Assembly: GCA_011524995.1 (NCBI GenBank)
Contig: WTJA01000116.1
Coordinates: 1-49,589, forward strand
From: Alphaproteobacteria bacterium
GTDB lineage: Bacteria; Pseudomonadota; Alphaproteobacteria; Puniceispirillales; Puniceispirillaceae
Direction: 5' to 3'
DNA: 49,589 nucleotides
How positions within the stretch are numbered: position 1 is the stretch's first letter; each line of letters begins with the position of its first letter. This document shows, one piece after another, positions 1 to 8,186 of this stretch. A program made the position numbers and the translations under genes. Under the pieces are notes generated by a model. That model was not told where the DNA came from. It did no database searches and was given only the letters and a program-made list of their open reading frames with translations.

Positions 1-755
1 GGGCGTGTTGTAAATACCTCAATATCGCGAAAGATCTCATTTTCCTCTGCCGCTGAGAAGGTGAGGCTTGCCCCCACAGATTTGCCAATCCAATTATGCT
101 GCATGAGACGCACGCGGTCAGGCCATCTATCAAGCTCTTCAATTGCTGATAACAAATCAGCTGCATAATCAGTGATTTTGAGGAACCATTGCGATAATTG
201 TTTGCGCTCAACCGCCACACCGGAGCGCCAGCCTTTCCCATCAACAACCTGTTCATTCGCCAAAACGGTTTGTTCAACAGGGTCCCAATTCACCCATGAT
301 TCTTTGCGATAAGCGAGGCCTGCTTCACGGAATTGCAGGAACATTTTTTGCTCATGCCGATAATAATCAGGGGTGCATGTCGCTAGCTCACGTCCCCAAT
401 CATAGGATAATCCCATCCGCTTGAGCTGATCACGCATCGCCGCAATATTTTCAATCGTCCATTTACCAGGGTGAACACCGCGTTCCATCGCAGCATTCTC
501 TGCCGGTAGGCCAAAGGCATCCCAGCCCATCGGATGGAGAACATTGAATCCTTTGGCTTTCCGGTAGCGCGCGACAACATCCCCAAGGGTATAATTGCGC
601 ACATGACCCATATGGATACGGCCAGAAGGATAGGGAAACATTTCCAAAACATAATATTTTGGCTTTGTGTCATCAATTTCAGAGGTAAAGGTGCCGGCCT
701 CGTCCCAAATGGCCTGCCATTTTTCTTCGATAGCGCGTGGTGAAAATTCGGTCAT
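1..755 (-). CDS. leuS: leucyl-tRNA synthetase, N-terminal part (cut by window edge)
   Basis: Charges tRNA-Leu with leucine in the cytoplasm. About 251 N-terminal residues are present, read leftward from an ATG at 755; the rest lies outside the window. The class I signature HMGH is at residues 48-51 inside [15 protein letters not shown], followed by the [16 protein letters not shown] segment typical of LeuS. The fragment stops near the start of the inserted editing domain (VFTTRP). It lies 46 bases after a DUF3576 lipoprotein gene on the same strand, a linkage I know from alphaproteobacteria, so the two are probably co-transcribed. Identification is secure; only the 3' part is missing. Confidence 0.96.
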   Translation of the reverse strand, partial: MTEFSPRAIEEKWQAIWDEAGTFTSEIDDTKPKYYVLEMFPYPSGRIHMGHVRNYTLGDVVARYRKAKGFNVLHPMGWDAFGLPAENAAMERGVHPGKWTIENIAAMRDQLKRMGLSYDWGRELATCTPDYYRHEQKMFLQFREAGLAYRKESWVNWDPVEQTVLANEQVVDGKGWRSGVAVERKQLSQWFLKITDYAADLLSAIEELDRWPDRVRLMQHNWIGKSVGASLTFSAAEENEIFRDIEVFTTR

Positions 756-801
756 GCGTCAAACTCTTGTGAATCACGTGGAAAATAGCTGAAACGAAAG
801 A

Positions 802-1317
802 TTAGCCGTCACTTTCGACTTGTGTGGCGGCGCGAATTTCACGTGCTCTTGTCAAAACTAATTCTTCTAGGCGTAATGCCATTTCAACATCTTGGCCAAA
901 ATCAACCCAGCCTGAGCCATCAAATTGCTGGACATATACCAATACTCTAATCGCATCAGAGCGTAATTCACGGTCGAGCACAAAGAATGAGATTTTAATG
1001 CGCTCATCAGGGCGTGAGGGCAGAGAGTACCATTCTGTGATGATAGAACCGCCAAATGTATCAACGTCCTTTAACGGAACAAATGAAGCGATATCAAGGG
1101 ATGCGCGCCATAATAGCGCATTTACGGGAAGAGATGTACCAGCTGATTGGGCAGACCCAAAATCAGAGATGACAATGCCTTGCTCATCCTTGCCTGTCAG
1201 GAAGGACCCTGTGCCGTCCCCTTTATTCGCAATATCAGTATTCTCACGAATATCTAATCCTGAACAAGCCGCTAGGGATAAGAGAAATAAGGGTGCTAAA
1301 AGGAAGCGTGTGAACAT
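802..1317 (-). CDS. DUF3576 family lipoprotein
   Basis: A 171-residue putative lipoprotein of unknown function. The N-terminus has a short hydrophobic signal ending in a lipobox (LAAC, Cys at residue 18), so it is probably lipid-anchored in the envelope. The middle and C-terminal region (NALLWRASLDIASFVPL, then FGGSIITEWYS, then LTRAREIR) matches what I recall of DUF3576, whose genes commonly precede leuS in alphaproteobacteria. The same arrangement occurs here. It follows the porin terminator, so it needs its own promoter between about 1318 and 1390. LptE was considered, but LptE normally follows leuS and the sequence fits DUF3576 better. Confidence 0.85.
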   Translation of the reverse strand: MFTRFLLAPLFLLSLAACSGLDIRENTDIANKGDGTGSFLTGKDEQGIVISDFGSAQSAGTSLPVNALLWRASLDIASFVPLKDVDTFGGSIITEWYSLPSRPDERIKISFFVLDRELRSDAIRVLVYVQQFDGSGWVDFGQDVEMALRLEELVLTRAREIRAATQVESDG

Positions 1318-1341
1318 CTAGATTTCCCCAAAAAAAAGATC

Positions 1342-1373
1342 AAAAAAAGGGGCCGGATAAACCGACCCCTTTC
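1342..1373 (-). terminator. Rho-independent terminator of the porin gene
   Basis: On the minus strand the arms 1372-1362 and 1356-1346 form an 11-pair stem (AAAGGGGTCGG with CCGGCCCCTTT, one G-T wobble) around a 5-base loop, followed by an uninterrupted T run (1348-1342). It starts 22 bases after the porin stop codon, as expected for a strongly transcribed single gene. Confidence 0.9.
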
Positions 1374-1394
1374 TTATACGATAACTTTCACAAA

Positions 1395-2351
1395 TTAGAA
1401 AGCAACCTTTAGGTAAGCTGTTGTAGCTGAACCAGTTGTCTTCGCACCTAAATCAGTTGTGTAGCTTGAGTCTGTGTAAGCTAGGTTAGCTGTTAGGCCT
1501 GGTGCAACTGTGTATGTTACAGAAGCAGCTGCTTCTGATGAATCATACTGTGCGTCCTTTGAATCGTCAGCTGACTTTGAGTGAGCTTTCAATGTTAGGC
1601 CGTCCATAGCTGCGTATGAGATGCCGATACCTGTACCAGTGTGGTCATAAGTAGTTGCATCGTCTTTCTTTGTGTTTTGTGCGATTGTTACAGTTGCATC
1701 ACCCATTGTGATTGTTAGACCAACTGAAGTCGCTGTCACACCGTTGTTTAGGTCTGTTTCGTTGTCAGCTGTTTCTGAAACAGCGTATGCAATCTTAACA
1801 GATGCGCCTGCAACTTCCTGTGAGTAGCTTGCACCGTAACCAGTCTTGTCAGCTTTTGAAGATGAACCAGCGTCTTCTGTTGAGAAGCCAGCTGCGAAGC
1901 CGTTGATTGATGGTGTGAAGTATGCAATGCCGTCAGCGTCTGCAACTGCTGAGTCACCGTCGAACTCGCCTGTGCCGATTGACTTGTTCAATTCGCCGTC
2001 AGCAACGTCTGCTGATGTGTCGAATGCAGCGTCTGCACCGTCGCCACCGAAGCGGATTTCACCGAATGAACCCTTAACATACATTGACTGACCGTCAGCT
2101 GTTGAGCCTTCATCGATTGAGTGTGATGTGCCGTATGTTAGGCCGTTATCTGAGGCAAATGATGATGTGATTGTCAAATCATTTTCCAAAGATGTTGATG
2201 TTGTGTTGGCGCCAGTTGCACCGTCAACAGTTGCTGAAGTTGACCATGAGTTGTATGTGAACTTAGCTGAACCTGATAGTGAAATATCAGCAGAAGCAGC
2301 AGACACACCCATAGCTACAAGAGCTGTAGAAGCAAGAAGAATCTTACGCAT
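1395..2351 (-). CDS. outer-membrane porin (alphaproteobacterial Porin_4-like)
   Basis: Forms a diffusion pore in the outer membrane. The start is the ATG at 2351, preceded by GGAG; an upstream TTG in frame at 2363 overlaps that ribosome-binding site and is rejected. The 318-residue product begins with a Sec signal (MRKILLASTALVAMGVSAASA, cleavage expected before DISLSG). The mature part is rich in Ser, Thr, Ala, Gly and Asp, has no Cys, shows alternating beta-strand patterns, and ends in Phe (YLKVAF), the usual C-terminal signal of outer-membrane barrels. Codons such as AAC, TAC, TTC and GCT are preferred, unlike neighbouring genes, which suggests very high expression. The gene has its own terminator and an unusual tandem repeat in its promoter region. 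Confidence 0.88.
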   Translation of the reverse strand: MRKILLASTALVAMGVSAASADISLSGSAKFTYNSWSTSATVDGATGANTTSTSLENDLTITSSFASDNGLTYGTSHSIDEGSTADGQSMYVKGSFGEIRFGGDGADAAFDTSADVADGELNKSIGTGEFDGDSAVADADGIAYFTPSINGFAAGFSTEDAGSSSKADKTGYGASYSQEVAGASVKIAYAVSETADNETDLNNGVTATSVGLTITMGDATVTIAQNTKKDDATTYDHTGTGIGISYAAMDGLTLKAHSKSADDSKDAQYDSSEAAASVTYTVAPGLTANLAYTDSSYTTDLGAKTTGSATTAYLKVAF

Positions 2352-2423
2352 GTTTGTCTCCAATAGATAAATTAAGCCAAAAGCGGCTACATTTAAGTTA
2401 TGTATTAATTAGAGATTAGCAAT

Positions 2424-2429
2424 ATAATA
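2424..2429 (-). promoter_or_regulatory. candidate -10 element of the porin promoter
   Basis: On the minus strand the bases read TATTAT, about 75 bases upstream of the porin start. At the usual 17-base spacing there is no TTGACA-like -35 element; that position falls inside the right-hand tandem repeat (2441-2455). This would fit an activator-dependent promoter. The assignment is inference from spacing and composition only. Confidence 0.35.
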
Positions 2430-2440
2430 AACCTCTCATG

Positions 2441-2472
2441 TTGTGGTTTTTTTGCCATTGTGGTTTTTTTGC
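2441..2472. repeat. two tandem 15-base direct repeats upstream of the porin
   Basis: The 15-mer ttgtggtttttttgc occurs twice, at 2441-2455 and 2458-2472, separated by 2 bases (17-base period). It lies between the divergent porin (minus) and yggS (plus), about 90-120 bases upstream of the porin start and over the expected -35 region. Two identical copies this close look like a double binding site for a transcription factor; which one cannot be told from the window. Confidence 0.8.
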
Positions 2473-2510
2473 AACAGGTAGGGGCGATGTCTTGCAGAAA
2501 TCACTGTAAT

Positions 2511-2527
2511 TGTTACAAATTGTGACA
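2511..2527. promoter_or_regulatory. TGTNACA direct repeats in the porin/yggS intergenic region
   Basis: TGTTACA (2511-2517) and TGTGACA (2521-2527) lie exactly one helical turn apart, followed by TAA. A similar pair occurs upstream of the prolyl-tRNA editing gene at 26166-26184. Direct repeats with this spacing are typical of OmpR/PhoB-family binding sites, but the assignment is inference. Confidence 0.3.
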
Positions 2528-2588
2528 TAAAGTGAGAGTGATGATAGCGGGCTTATCAGTCAGCTTGGCAAAGAAGAAAGTGATGATT

Positions 2589-3260
2589 ATGAGCGATATT
2601 GCGGCATCTTTGACACAGATTCAGTCTGATATAGCGCGCGCGCAAGAGAGTGCCCCTGCGGCTGCGGCGCAGGTTAATCTTGTGGCTGTATCGAAACAAC
2701 AGCCTGATGAGAAGATAGAAGCCGCCTGTGCCGCTGGTCACAGACTATTTGGTGAAAACCGGGTGCAGGAAGCGGCCAGTCATTGGCACGATAGACGATT
2801 GCACATGCCTGACCTGCAACTTCATTTAATCGGGCCCTTACAAAGTAATAAAGCCGCAGAGGCTGTTGCCCTATTTGATGTGATTGAAACGATTGATCGT
2901 GAAAAAATCGCCAAGGCTGTTGCGGCAGAATGCCAGAAACAAGGCAAAGAGGTGACGTGCTTTGTCCAGGTTAATACAGGCAAAGAGCCCCAAAAAGCAG
3001 GTATCATGCCAGAGGAGGCTGTCGCCTTTGTCTCTCATTGTCAGCAGGTGATTGGGCTATCTGTCACAGGGTTGATGTGTATTCCGCCAGTCACGGAAGA
3101 GGCAGCCATGCATTTTGCATTATTGAAAAAGCTTGGACAAGAGGCTGGCTTGCCGCATTTATCGATGGGGATGAGTGGCGATTTTGAAGAGGCCATTGCC
3201 TTTGGCGCCGATTATGTCCGCGTGGGTTCGGCTATTTTTGGTGAGCGCCTGCCTCGCTAG
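2589..3260 (+). CDS. yggS: YggS family pyridoxal-phosphate homeostasis protein
   Basis: Cytoplasmic PLP-binding TIM-barrel protein that buffers pyridoxal phosphate; no enzymatic activity is established for the family. The ATG at 2589 (MSDIAASL) gives 223 residues, close to the usual 230; the longer reading frame back to 2532 adds 19 unconserved residues. The PLP lysine lies in LVAVSKQQP, the FGENRVQEA motif follows, and the C-terminus has SMGMSGDFEEAI and VRVGSAIFGER, the phosphate-binding segment. It converges on ribA and shares the four bases CTAG with it as overlapping stop codons. A pyridoxal kinase gene is also present further right, but not adjacent. Confidence 0.93.
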   Translation: MSDIAASLTQIQSDIARAQESAPAAAAQVNLVAVSKQQPDEKIEAACAAGHRLFGENRVQEAASHWHDRRLHMPDLQLHLIGPLQSNKAAEAVALFDVIETIDREKIAKAVAAECQKQGKEVTCFVQVNTGKEPQKAGIMPEEAVAFVSHCQQVIGLSVTGLMCIPPVTEEAAMHFALLKKLGQEAGLPHLSMGMSGDFEEAIAFGADYVRVGSAIFGERLPR

Positions 3261-4390
3261 CTATCATCTTCTTCGAAATTATGGCCTGTCTTTTCCTGTT
3301 TGGTTTTCAGATAGGCCTCATTATGCGGGTTTGTTGGTAAAGCAAGCGGCACGCGCTTTGTCACCTCAATGCCAAATTGTTGTAATTGGTTTACCTTATC
3401 AGGGTTATTTGTCATCAGCGTGACAGACACTACCCCTAATTGTTGCAACATAGCCGCTGCCGGGATGAAGACACGCTCATCTGTGGCAAAGCCTAATTTA
3501 TGATTGGCAACAACCGTGTCATGCCCCCCATCTTGCAACGCATAGGCTCTGATTTTATTCATCAAGCCAATATCGCGGCCTTCTTGTGCCAAATAGAGAA
3601 GGATACCGCCGCCTGCCTCATCCATTTTGGCAAGCGCTGTCTGAAGTTGCGGGCCGCAATCACATTTTAAAGAGCCTAGAATATCGCCTGTGATACAGGA
3701 GGAATGAAGCCTCACAAGTGGTGATGCCATCTCATCACCTTTGCCAACGATAATGGCAAAGTGATTTTCATCCCCAGCCTCAGATCGGAACATGACGATT
3801 TGAGAGGAGGGAGCCGCTGCGAGTGGCAAGCTCGCTTTGGTTGTCGGGAATAGCTGCCAATGCGCTTTGCTATCATGATGATCAGAATCAAACGCATTAA
3901 TAATCGGCATGCCATACATATCTGCCAAGCGGGCGTGATGATGCGGATCTTGTGAGGTTAGCGCCGCAATGATCGCGGTTGGCAATAATTTGGCTTGTCG
4001 CAAGATGGTTGTGGCAAGCTGGGCAAGAGACTGCGCGCCTTCTCCCATAAAGCTAATATCAGAGGATAACTCTGTTTCTTGGCCAAAGGTGATTTTAAGA
4101 ATGCGTTCAGCGCCAAGCGGCCCTGCTAGCGTCGATGCGACCTGGCGTTGGCTAGGTAGCTGGCGCCCCATCGTCTCTAAGAGCGGGCGTCTCACACATA
4201 ATAAGGGGGCAGAATCTGCGACAAGCTGCATTTGTCCTGTATCATAATCGGCAAATTCAGCAGCCCGCATCACGGCCGCGCGATTATCGGCGGTGCGGAT
4301 CATGACCATCTCCCCCCGACGTAATGCGCCAAAGGCTAGCGCGATACGATGCATCGAAGGTGATGTCGCTATATTTTGTCCCTGCGTCAT
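3257..4390 (-). CDS. ribA: GTP cyclohydrolase II with long N-terminal domain
   Basis: Opens GTP to the first riboflavin precursor with release of formate and pyrophosphate. The C-terminal half (from about residue 190) carries the RibA zinc site (SSCITGDILGSLKCDCG), the EGRDIGL motif and ALQDGGHDTVVAN. About 170-190 residues precede it, more than in E. coli RibA (about 196 in total). This N-terminal part may be a degenerate 3,4-dihydroxy-2-butanone-4-phosphate synthase-like domain; I see no clear RibB acidic motif, so it is probably not bifunctional. The ATG at 4390 is preceded by AGAGGA. The stop overlaps that of yggS. Confidence 0.9.
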   Translation of the reverse strand: MTQGQNIATSPSMHRIALAFGALRRGEMVMIRTADNRAAVMRAAEFADYDTGQMQLVADSAPLLCVRRPLLETMGRQLPSQRQVASTLAGPLGAERILKITFGQETELSSDISFMGEGAQSLAQLATTILRQAKLLPTAIIAALTSQDPHHHARLADMYGMPIINAFDSDHHDSKAHWQLFPTTKASLPLAAAPSSQIVMFRSEAGDENHFAIIVGKGDEMASPLVRLHSSCITGDILGSLKCDCGPQLQTALAKMDEAGGGILLYLAQEGRDIGLMNKIRAYALQDGGHDTVVANHKLGFATDERVFIPAAAMLQQLGVVSVTLMTNNPDKVNQLQQFGIEVTKRVPLALPTNPHNEAYLKTKQEKTGHNFEEDDS

Positions 4391-4512
4391 GACATCCTCT
4401 TGCGGCTCTTACGATAAGACTATCAAAAGTAATAGAAACTGCGATAGCTGATGCGACAAATTCTTGCCAGTTCTGTCAGAGCTATTCTATCCTATGATCA
4501 TTCATGTAAGGG

Positions 4513-5238
4513 ATGTCGAACCAAATGCCAAGTTCATCTTCACAATTACCATCAGGTCTTCGGTTAATGATCATCGATGATGATGATGCGTTGCGGCTTG
4601 TCTTGCGCCAGCAATTCGAAAGTGAAGGCATTATTGATATTGCAGAAGCGGCCTCTGTGGGGGAGATTTGGCAGATCTTAGACAGCTTTGGCCCTGATAT
4701 GTTGTTGCTTGATGTGCAAATGCCAGACGGCAATGGCTTTGATGTCTGCCAGCGTTTGCGTGATAGAGGGTTTGAAAAACCTATCCTCATGCTCACTGGA
4801 CAAGATTCAGAGACAGATATCATTCAAGGCTTAGAGGCCGGCGCTAATGATTATATCGCCAAACCTATGCGGATGGGTGAATTATTGGCGCGGATGAAAA
4901 CACATTTACGTCAGCATAAATTATCTGATGATGCGCGATTTGAAATTGGCCTATTTGATTTTATCCCGGCACAAAAAACCATCTCATTGCGGGAGACAGG
5001 TGCCAAGATCATCCTCACTGAAAAAGAAACGATGATCTTGAAGATGCTCACACGCAAAGCGCCTGAGCCCGTGAATAAGGATGAATTGCTCGCCGATATT
5101 TGGGGATTTCAACAAGGGCTTACAACGCACACGCTTGAAACACATATCTATCGGTTGCGTCAGAAATTAGCGCGGCTATCAGATGCGCCTGTGGTTGAAA
5201 CAGCACATGACGGCTATCGTCTAGCAGCTCACAGTTAA
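4513..5238 (+). CDS. OmpR/PhoB-family response regulator
   Basis: A two-domain DNA-binding response regulator of 241 residues. The receiver domain (about 16-135) has the acidic pocket D22-D25, phosphoacceptor D67 (LLLDVQMPDG), T95 and K117 (AKP). The C-terminal winged helix (about 145-238) has LTEKETMILKML, the NKDELLADIWG segment and HTLETHIYRLRQKL, which is typical for OmpR-type DNA binding. No histidine kinase gene is adjacent, so its partner is unknown. A TATGAT -10-like hexamer lies at 4493-4498. The start could also be the ATG at 4525, since the AAGGG before 4513 is unusually close. Confidence 0.93.
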   Translation: MSNQMPSSSSQLPSGLRLMIIDDDDALRLVLRQQFESEGIIDIAEAASVGEIWQILDSFGPDMLLLDVQMPDGNGFDVCQRLRDRGFEKPILMLTGQDSETDIIQGLEAGANDYIAKPMRMGELLARMKTHLRQHKLSDDARFEIGLFDFIPAQKTISLRETGAKIILTEKETMILKMLTRKAPEPVNKDELLADIWGFQQGLTTHTLETHIYRLRQKLARLSDAPVVETAHDGYRLAAHS

Positions 5239-5275
5239 GCGCATATTATCATCTTTTAATGTCTGGAAACTATGG

Positions 5276-5350
5276 TGGCTGGGGCGGTAGGATTCGAACC
5301 TACGATACACGATACCAAAAACCGATGCCTTACCACTTGGCCACGCCCCA
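5276..5350 (-). tRNA. tRNA-Gln(TTG)
   Basis: Read on the minus strand, the 75 bases fold as a cloverleaf. The acceptor TGGGGCG pairs with CGCCCCA, the discriminator is G and CCA is encoded. The T arm holds GGTTCGAATCC, and the anticodon loop is TTTTGGT with anticodon TTG, reading CAA. It lies between the response regulator and ispE. No strong promoter or terminator of its own is evident. Confidence 0.95.
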
Positions 5351-5445
5351 AATACCATCTTGCACGCCCAATTGGCGATAAGGTTCCGGCAAATTACAGT
5401 GCTTCTCTGGCTCGTGCAACAAAAAAATGAATGCTATCTAATGGA

Positions 5446-6324
5446 TTAAGACAGCTTTGTTACGACATGCCAAATTTGTAACTCTGATAAGCGTGACTGA
5501 TAGCGCATTGCGGCCTCTTCTGTGGCCAAAAGGGCAAAGCCACAAGCGCCGCTGCCTGTCATGGCTGACCCGATAAACTCATCTCCTATCTCATGGCCGA
5601 TCTGCTGACAGGCTGCAAGCATCTCTTGAATCGGGGGATAAAGCGCACAAGCCGCCTCTGTTAGATCATTACCAATGGCGAGTAACGCCTGCCACGCCCC
5701 GCGCTCTGCAAGGGCGGCGATCTGGTGGGGGTCACTCTCTTGGAAGGGCTGGCCTATCTCTTTATATTTAGCAAAGACGGATGCGGTGTCCGCATGACAT
5801 CCTGGATTTGTGAGGATGACATAAGGCAACCTCTCTGGCGATGTGAGGCGACGCGCCTCTTCGCCTTTGGCCATCATCACATGAAGGCAGGAGTCAAAAC
5901 AGGCAGGCACATCTGCGCCCAATGTGACCGATGCCTCGCGCAGCGCTTCTTGCAGTTCAGGCTCATCATCTTGGGAGAGAAAGCGCAAAAGGCAGGCCGC
6001 ATCAGCACTGCCGCCCCCAAGACCACCCCCAAGCGGGATTTGTTTATCTAATGAGATATGATAGCTGGCCTGATGGCCTGTCATCTCTTCATATAAAGAC
6101 AGCGCTTTGAAGATAAGGTTATCAGCCTCTTGTTCTAACTTTGTGGCAAAGGACCCTGTGATTGACAACTGATGCGGCGTACCTGCCTGTTGTTTTGTAA
6201 GGGTCAGATTATCGCCAAATTGTGTAAAACCAGCCAAAGAGACAAGCTGATGATAGCCAGCCTCATCACGCCCTGTGACCGAGAGGGTGAGGTTTAGTTT
6301 CGCAGGCGCATGTAAGATAGTCAT
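5446..6324 (-). CDS. ispE: 4-diphosphocytidyl-2-C-methyl-D-erythritol kinase
   Basis: Phosphorylates CDP-methylerythritol in the non-mevalonate isoprenoid pathway. The GHMP-kinase fold is evident: an N-terminal APAKLNLTL segment, the ATP-binding glycine loop PLGGGLGGGSADAA, and the C-terminal MTGSGACGFAL loop. The ATG at 6324 gives 292 residues; an in-frame TTG at 6330 is possible. It follows the TPR lipoprotein gene by 27 bases on the same strand, so it is probably the last gene of an ETF-QO/TPR/ispE transcription unit. The isoprenoid product feeds ubiquinone synthesis, which fits the quinone-linked neighbour. Confidence 0.95.
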   Translation of the reverse strand: MTILHAPAKLNLTLSVTGRDEAGYHQLVSLAGFTQFGDNLTLTKQQAGTPHQLSITGSFATKLEQEADNLIFKALSLYEEMTGHQASYHISLDKQIPLGGGLGGGSADAACLLRFLSQDDEPELQEALREASVTLGADVPACFDSCLHVMMAKGEEARRLTSPERLPYVILTNPGCHADTASVFAKYKEIGQPFQESDPHQIAALAERGAWQALLAIGNDLTEAACALYPPIQEMLAACQQIGHEIGDEFIGSAMTGSGACGFALLATEEAAMRYQSRLSELQIWHVVTKLS

Positions 6325-6351
6325 TGGCAAGAGGCTGTCACATTCTCACAT

Positions 6352-8118
6352 TTAATAGGGATCGCCTGCAAGTGGCTCTCCCCCATCTGTGTCTGCTTGT
6401 AGCAATTTCTCTTTGACCCTGGCAATCATCTCATCATCATCTGCGACGGTAAGGGTATGTTGCCATTTATACAAAGCTTCTGTCTGGCGACCCACACGCC
6501 AATAAGCATCACCAAGATGTTCCACAATCACAGGGTCACGCGGCTCTAGCTGAATGGCTTTTTCCAGCCATAGAACCGCATCATCATAGGCACCAAGCCG
6601 ATAATGCACCCAGCCCAAAGAATCTGCAAAGAAGCCTGAATTAGGGCGAAGTTCGACGGCCTTTTCAATATAGGAAATCGCCTCATCTAAGTTACGATTT
6701 GTATCCGCATACCAATAGCCGAGATAATTGAGCGTATAGGGATCATCAGGGTCAAGCGCTAGTGATGATAAAAAATAGGATTCTGCTTCCTCATCAAAGC
6801 CGCTTCGCTCAAGTGTGACAGCCAGATTGCGATGTAATCTGGCATCATCATAGGAGGTGCCTAACAGACCACGATAATAAGGTGTGGCCTCCTCATAGCG
6901 CCCTAAGCTTCGCAATAAATCACCAATGACCAATTGATAACGCTGGTTGTCAGGATGAGCGTTTAGAAAGTCACTCATATAGCCATAGGCCTCGTCATAG
7001 CGGTCAAGGCGGCGCAAATAATTCACATAGACAAGCTGTGATGGCTGAAAATAGGCGCTGTCTTGTGTCAGGGCGGCGAGATGTGGCGCGGCGCTGTCAT
7101 ATTGATTGAGATTTAAATATTCCTGCGCAATGACAAAATGGGCAGATGCCAAATCAGGTGCAATTGATAAGGATAATTGTGCGCGTGCGAGCAATAAAGA
7201 GCGAATAGCCCGCTGATAATCAAGCCAGCTTGTATCTAAGATGGATTGCGCCAAGCCACGCTCAATCGTCATCGGGGCAAGAAGCGGGTGATCCCCCTTT
7301 GTAAAGGCTGCTAAAATGGCGTCTTTATCAAAACTTGTGCTTAGATAATCCGTTATAATCTGATGGGCTGTCTCAGTCTCACCAAGGCGATGATAGGCGG
7401 CTGCGATACTAAGCTGAATATGCGAGGAATAGGCGCCAAGCGATGATAGATTTTGCAAAACAATAAGGGCTTCATCCCGTGCGCCACTCACTTCTAAGAG
7501 GTGGGCGAGCTGTACTTCCATAAAAGCAGGGGTAAGCCCATTATCAGCGGCTAAAAGCTGCGCCGTGGCATTCATATGGGTGATGGCAGCCGCTAATTGA
7601 TCTTGCGCTAATGCGGCCCATGCTTTGGCAACGCCAGCTATGACTAGACTTGTATCAGATTGGGCCAACAGATCAGAGAGCGCTATCACAGCCTCCCAAT
7701 CTTGCGCGCGCACGGCTTCAATGAGTGCTGGCTCAGAGGCGAGCGGAATGGTGAGGTTTAAGGCTTCCATGCGCCGCGCAATTTCAGCAGCCTCTTCAAT
7801 ATTCCCTGATTGATAATGCGTTAAAAAAGAATGACGCAGCAAGGCCACATTCTTGTCATCAAGGATGAGGGAATTGGTGAAAAAGCCAGTTGCTGATTGC
7901 AGATCATTGGCATAGATGGCATGACGTGCCATCAGATAATTGGAAGATAACCCTTCACTTAACGGGGCGTTAAATGCGACCTCTTCTGGGGCATTGGGTG
8001 AGGGTTGTGAGCCGCCGCCTGTTGTTTGACAGGCTGTGAGAAACAGAACGAGGCCACCCAACATCCCAGACAGAGACACTCTGTAGCTGTGGCATGGATG
8101 TGGCTTTATCTGTTTCAT
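6352..8118 (-). CDS. tetratricopeptide-repeat lipoprotein
   Basis: A 588-residue TPR protein of unknown specific role, probably anchored in the envelope. The ATG at 8118 gives a signal ending in the lipobox LTAC about 30 residues in; upstream in-frame starts (8181, 8235) would bury this signal or overlap ETF-QO. From about residue 50 to the end the chain is helical repeats; the clearest TPR units are in the C-terminal 250 residues (for example YEEATPYYRGLL, LDPDDPYTLNYLGYWY, FFADSLGWVHYRLGAYDDA). TPR arrays mediate protein-protein contact. It sits between ETF-QO and ispE in the same direction. No enzyme domain is visible. Confidence 0.85.
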   Translation of the reverse strand: MKQIKPHPCHSYRVSLSGMLGGLVLFLTACQTTGGGSQPSPNAPEEVAFNAPLSEGLSSNYLMARHAIYANDLQSATGFFTNSLILDDKNVALLRHSFLTHYQSGNIEEAAEIARRMEALNLTIPLASEPALIEAVRAQDWEAVIALSDLLAQSDTSLVIAGVAKAWAALAQDQLAAAITHMNATAQLLAADNGLTPAFMEVQLAHLLEVSGARDEALIVLQNLSSLGAYSSHIQLSIAAAYHRLGETETAHQIITDYLSTSFDKDAILAAFTKGDHPLLAPMTIERGLAQSILDTSWLDYQRAIRSLLLARAQLSLSIAPDLASAHFVIAQEYLNLNQYDSAAPHLAALTQDSAYFQPSQLVYVNYLRRLDRYDEAYGYMSDFLNAHPDNQRYQLVIGDLLRSLGRYEEATPYYRGLLGTSYDDARLHRNLAVTLERSGFDEEAESYFLSSLALDPDDPYTLNYLGYWYADTNRNLDEAISYIEKAVELRPNSGFFADSLGWVHYRLGAYDDAVLWLEKAIQLEPRDPVIVEHLGDAYWRVGRQTEALYKWQHTLTVADDDEMIARVKEKLLQADTDGGEPLAGDPY

Positions 8119-8186
8119 CACCTGTATCTTTACAGTTTGTTGCGCATAGGCTTTGTCACAAAGCGTGTCTATGCGCCCCATTTCAA

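Noticed and set aside
824-1321. 165-codon plus-strand ORF opposite the DUF3576 gene
   Set aside because: It is the antisense shadow of a gene with a lipobox and family match; no ribosome-binding site or recognisable motif.
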